NCBI GenBank assembly: GCA_026874595.1 | Contig: CM049311.1 | Location: forward strand, 68,677,453-68,741,452 | Origin: Sipunculus nudus | Lineage: Eukaryota > Annelida > Sipuncula > Golfingiida > Sipunculidae | Direction of reading: 5' to 3' | DNA: 64,000 bases | Part shown: positions 59,413-64,000 of the stretch, one piece after another | Layout: the number at the start of each line of letters is the position of its first letter | How positions within the stretch are numbered: the first letter of the stretch is position 1 | The notes under the pieces: generated by a model | The model's input: the letters and a program-made list of their open reading frames with translations, nothing else | Told to the model about the DNA's origin: nothing | Databases searched by the model: none | Program-made: the position numbers and the translations under genes

Positions 59413-62400
59413 CTGTGAAGAGAAAAATAAAATAATTATTCACGAATTATGCATGCCAAAATGAACGTAAAACACAGAATGGACTCTTATTATTACAAGC
59501 ACTTGACAAAAAGGCTCCCTCCTTTGTGAGCATTTGATAAAAAAATGAAATATTGGTTAATTAACAAGTAAAAACACAATTCGTAATGAAACATTAAGGT
59601 TGCATCAACAGGCTAATATTGCTAATGTTATGCTTTGAGGGTGTTAACATAATATCAACCAATCAGCAGCGACCAAAAATGTCTGTCTGAATGACCGATG
59701 AATTTAACTGCCGTTAGCAGGTCTAAACTGTGTGCTGCGTTTTAGCACGCTTTTATAAAATTACTTCGGTCTTGTGTTGTTACTTTGCAAATTAAATCTT
59801 ATCTCTCTTTAGAAATTCTCTAACAAGAATTCCCATGAATGAGCGTCTTCTTCCGACACTGAATATTTGAACACTTTCCTACCCAGTGTTGCAAAAGCCT
59901 GTCTCAAATGAAGAGTACTTGCATTCAGCAGCATGAGAATTTAATATGAGCAGGGTACCAGTCTATTCCCGTGACGCAGTGACCTGTGAATACCAGCACG
60001 TTGAGAATCAATGAGGCCTAAGTTGGGTGGCTGAATGCATGTTTACTGTTTATGAAGTGAAACTCTACAGTCAAATCATCAAAGAGGTCCATCACACCCA
60101 CAAAGGCCGCAGTGTATCATTAGCTAATAGCGATGGCGAGTTTTGGTTGAACTCAGAGCTAGCGGCATGATGTATAGTACACTTGCGTGTGATTACATTT
60201 CGATAGCGTTTTCACTTTTATTTTATCTAACATATTACTCAGAAGCTCCGGGGCATTGTGTGTTAATAATTCAACTGGATAAAGTAACCAAGATGCATTT
60301 AATACAGTAATTCCGTGAAGTGGACCTGGTGCGGGGATTCTCTCATCTGAATGTGTTAATATTGAACACTCACGGGGACAGTCATAATGCGAGCAGTTTG
60401 CGTGTATACGGCAATACCTGGCCTCTATTTTGTGAACGTGTGACTTCAATGTTTGCAAGCCACTTTTTTAGTGGCTTATATTAAAATACATGAAAATATC
60501 TGTAAATCGGGTTTTTGTTTTTCATCTTCTTTGTGTCTTCCTTGTTGAAAAATAAATTCAAATTTTTTTATTGAATCAAAATTTTAAATTTCAGTTTTAG
60601 GGTAGATAGAAACGTGATAGAGGGAAACCAAAAAAACGCTTTTCTGATTTTGTCATATAGTTTAATATCAGTCCACTAAAATGTCACCAAATCAACGTTC
60701 AAAATATGTATACCATCAGAAAGGTCACTGTGCCAGGTTTACAATAATGTAAATGTTATGGAGTCTATAATATGAATAAAAACCACTTTTGAATTGATTT
60801 CAGATATAGGGGTTTTTGACGATAATGATACCTTAAACTCTATGAAAGTGTGGGTTGACCTTTAACCATTATTCTGGATCTAGTCTTACAACGAACTGAC
60901 TGAAGTGCCTTATCACCACACATCGTTTCATGTTAAGTGAGCATACTGTCTTACCAAGCCGCATATGTATAGGTGACAATTACGCCCGAACCGAGGCAAT
61001 TTCAGCGTAAGCCCACATGATACTGTTAATGTTATGCTTCTCTTCCTGTATAATAGACCTATCTTCATACTTCTCCAGTTTTGTTAAAATGCATTTTGAA
61101 GATCGTGCCCAGTAAGACTGTGACAATTCACTGGTGCAGCGATTTCAGATAACTGCCGCTTCAGATTAATTTGAAATCAGGAGACTTGAAATCCACATTC
61201 CATTCAGATTACCATGGGGTAACTTGAAATCGATTTCAGATGAACAGTTATTTTTTTTTTACTTATAATTATTATAATTCCTTTCTTTTATATTTCTTAA
61301 ATTAGGTAGTACATATTGTTTTTGAATGCAATGTGTCTTGCTCGTTGGGGAAATGGAAGTATTAATAAAACAACAATTGACAATATAATTAACATGTTGC
61401 TACAATTTTACTTTTCATGTATTGGTACTAGCTTTTGAATCTGGTACCTTTCATCCGTGTAATTTTATAAATATACCATGAGTACCACCAAACTAGTTGA
61501 AAGGGGCTGTTTTTTATTATTCACTATTGTTGTACAAAATAGTGATGGATACCATAATATTTTAAGGAGAAAACGTTATATGTGTCATGCAAATTTCACA
61601 TACCTGGTACTAGTATGTGAATCAGTCCCTCTATGATGGAACTGTTCAAGCGGGATTCAATAAATATTATCTTGATATCTTAATACAAAAAACGTGAAAT
61701 GTGATCCATGAAATCAAAAGATATAATGTCCTTAAGTAGCATATTACACATTAATCAAAATTACCGAAGAGTATAATGTCCTCTGTACGTTACTTGTACA
61801 GAATCTTCTCGCTTTTTAATTGCGCCCTCGAAAAGACTGTATTCATCTCATTAGGGGCGGGCTAAAATGCTCTGGTTCTCGCTCTGGTTCAAAATAAGCA
61901 GACAGGGTCCCATTTAAAAGAGAGCTAGCAAAACCATCCGCAACCATCGCCATTTTGAGCGTTCAATTTCCTACGTTACTTTTCATCATAAGAGAGGAAC
62001 TTGCCCGGCTTGTCGCTTATATATTATTCAAGACAAATCTTTCTTTGCATCCCAGATTTCGGTTAGGGTTAAACAAACCAGTTGCCCCACATCCTTATTT
62101 TTTTCTGAATACTTCTTCCATTTTTTTAAATTCAGCTAATACGTAGTACTAAGTTTGGTCACCCTTAATAAGGTTATTTTTTATAATCCCATTCTGAGTG
62201 ATACATTTATTGTTGATTCAGAATTGTTCGTGAAATGTTCAATTTCGTAAAGTGTGTTCAATTTTCACAAATTCAAATACAAACAAACATTTGTGAGCAT
62301 GTATATTCACCTAAAGTCATCTTACGTTACACATCCAGGGTAAGCACCAACTATAACAATATGAAAAACAGACGAAAATAACGAAAAACAGTGCAATATG

Positions 62401-63195
62401 TTGCATGATAATGCTCCTTTAAGTTAAACTACTCTAGAATGCATCAATATAGTCCACATTTTCCAAAATATCCAGAAATTATACATTTACCTTTTTGGAG
62501 TAGTTTTTATTTAAAGACAAAATAGGGATAATGTTCGGATGTTTTCACTCTCTCTAGTATGAAGGGGAACATAATCTTATGTCAATGAGATTTTCAAAAT
62601 GAAAACTTCTCATCTGGGTTCAAGTTCTCTTTGCACCAGGATATAGAACCCTTTCAGAGATCATATGCAGCCGTTTCTTAGACATAAGTATACCATTGGA
62701 CTCAATGCCAATTAAACTTTGACCATACCCCAAGGTATGAAATGACCTTCGAGACAATAAGCCTCCAAATATTTTGCTAAGACCATTTAAACATCGTCTG
62801 TTGATAGGTAATTGCCTGCTGCATTATTTATACAATTATAATTCTACTCTAAATGACTGTGAAACAGTCCTAAATAGCCCTACGAGTGACTCTTTCTAAG
62901 GTTACTTTTTTCTCCTGATAGTTGAAAATGGCCAGTGAATGGAAAGAAAATGTCTTGTTGCAATTCAAGACATATAATATGAATCTTTCTGGATAGAAAA
63001 TGTTTTTGCAGAAGTCAGTCTGTAATAAGTCCAAGCTCAATAGATGGGATTAAACATAAAATGTTAAGTTATTGATTACAATACTTTATTCAAAAAAAGT
63101 TTAACTAGTATTTATAGAATAATTACTAGTCGTAACTGAAAAAAAGCCATAAAAACACCACTTGTTTCATGAGATGAGTTTATAGGTGCTTTCCA
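59413..63195 (-). other. Upstream intron or flank, no gene identified
   Basis: I looked on the minus strand for exons coding the start of the ATD and found none that I can support. A 99-codon frame at 60159-60458 is unlike any receptor. A cluster of GAAATC/GATTTC words near 61140-61230 is the only local pattern. The missing 5' exons are therefore probably beyond 64000. Confidence 0.45.
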
Positions 63196-64000
63196 TTCCG
63201 GACTAAGAGTGTCATTAACCAGTCAGTAGAGCGTATACTTCAAATTAAGAGTTTAATTAACCAGTCATTAGAGTGTATACCTCTGACTAAGAGTGTTATT
63301 GACCAATTAGTAGAGCGTAAACCTCTGACTAAGAGTGTTTTAACCAACCAGTTAAGCGAATATCCCTGACTATGAGTGTTATTTACCAGTCATTAGAGCG
63401 TATACCTCAGACTAAGAGTGTTATTAACCAATTAGTAGAGCGTATAGCTCTGACTAAGAGTGTTATAAACCAATCAGCAGATCGAATATCTCTGACTAAA
63501 GAGTGTTATTAACCAGTCATTAGAGCGTATACCTCAGACTAAGTGTGTTTTTTTCTAATCAGTTAAGCGTAAACATCTGACTAAGAGTGTTATTAACCAA
63601 TCAGTGGAGCGTATACCTCTGACGAAAGAGTGTTATTAACCAGTCATTAGAGCGTATACCTCAGACTAAGTGTGTTTTTTCTAATCAGTAGAGCGTATAC
63701 CTCTTACTTAGAGTGTTATTAACCAATTAGTAGAGCGGATACCTCAGACTTAGAGAGTTATTAACCAATCAGTAGAGCGTAAACCTCAGACTAAGAGTGT
63801 TATTAACCAATCAGTAGAGCGTAAACATCTGACTTAGAGTGTTATTAACCAATTAGTAGAGCGGATACCTCAGACTTAGAGTGTTATTAACTACTCAGTA
63901 CAGCGTAAACTCTGACTAAGAGTGTTATTAACCAATCAGTAGAGCGTAAACCTCAGACTAAGAGTGTTATTAACCAATCAGTAGAGCGTAAACCTCAGAC
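63196..64000. repeat. Satellite-like tandem array, about 42-bp unit, continuing past the window
   Basis: GACTAAGAGTGTTATTAACC followed by AATCAGTAGAGCGTAAACCT and CA repeats about 19 times, with point changes and small insertions. Every unit holds an AACCAATCAGT-type core. The array is more regular toward 64000 and is cut by the window end. Confidence 0.95.

Noticed and set aside
60159-60458. A 99-codon minus-strand frame upstream of w1
   Set aside because: There is no similarity to the glutamate receptor ATD and no splice borders that fit w1.
61618-61692. A 75-bp minus-strand open segment ending before GTATGTG, phase-compatible with w1
   Set aside because: Its translation (IIEGLIHILVP) does not resemble the amphipathic helix expected before CNQAGLG, the acceptor is weak, and an open stretch this short is common by chance.
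63196-64000. The regular 42-bp repeat as a CRISPR-like array
   Set aside because: The whole unit repeats with no unique spacers, and the genome is clearly eukaryotic.

Overview
The window looks like AT-rich animal nuclear DNA with small exons in multi-kilobase introns, many microsatellites and minisatellites, a tRNA-derived SINE pair, and short terminal-inverted-repeat (TIR) elements whose cores are tandem arrays. That repeat style together with the receptor sequence suggests a marine mollusc, probably a bivalve. The taxon is an inference; no species can be read from the sequence.

The only genes I can support are two kainate-type ionotropic glutamate receptor (GluK/GRIK) genes lying tail to tail. 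On the plus strand, only the terminal coding exon of one copy (61..240) is inside the window. On the minus strand a second copy runs from about 59.4 kb down to a stop codon at 24064. I reconstructed 11 exons (w1 to w11) with GT/AG borders and fully matching splice phases. Together they encode 847 residues that follow the family order: amino-terminal domain (ATD), ligand-binding S1, M1, M2 pore loop, M3, S2, M4, cytoplasmic tail. The signal peptide and roughly the first 90 to 100 residues of the ATD are not visible and probably lie beyond 64000. The pore, SYTANLAAF gate, Arg and Glu ligand contacts and a genomic Gln at the Q/R site are intact, so this is a plausible functional receptor subunit. 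Residue numbers below count from the first complete codon in the window.

Layout: 61-240 end of the plus-strand paralog; 241-24063 a 23.8 kb convergent intergenic interval with two SINE copies in inverted orientation (about 4.03-4.33 and 5.10-5.45 kb), a TIR element with about six ~143-bp repeats (10.78-11.89 kb), a 416-bp tandem duplication (16.14-16.97 kb) and an unassigned 183-codon reading frame (18.36-18.91 kb); 24064-59412 the minus-strand gene, whose introns hold a 50-bp minisatellite (29.47-29.94 kb), a TIR element (32.14-33.29 kb), a nested repeat (47.7-50.1 kb), a ~310-bp MITE (54.52-54.83 kb) and several (TA)n tracts; 59413-64000 upstream intron or flank ending in a ~42-bp satellite that continues past the window.

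The most unusual structure is at 41.37-42.60 kb: about 14 units of ~85-92 bp in which every unit carries a copy of the last ~50 bp of receptor exon w7 plus its 5' splice site. A coding exon end with its splice donor has thus become the repeat unit of a minisatellite directly downstream of the real exon.
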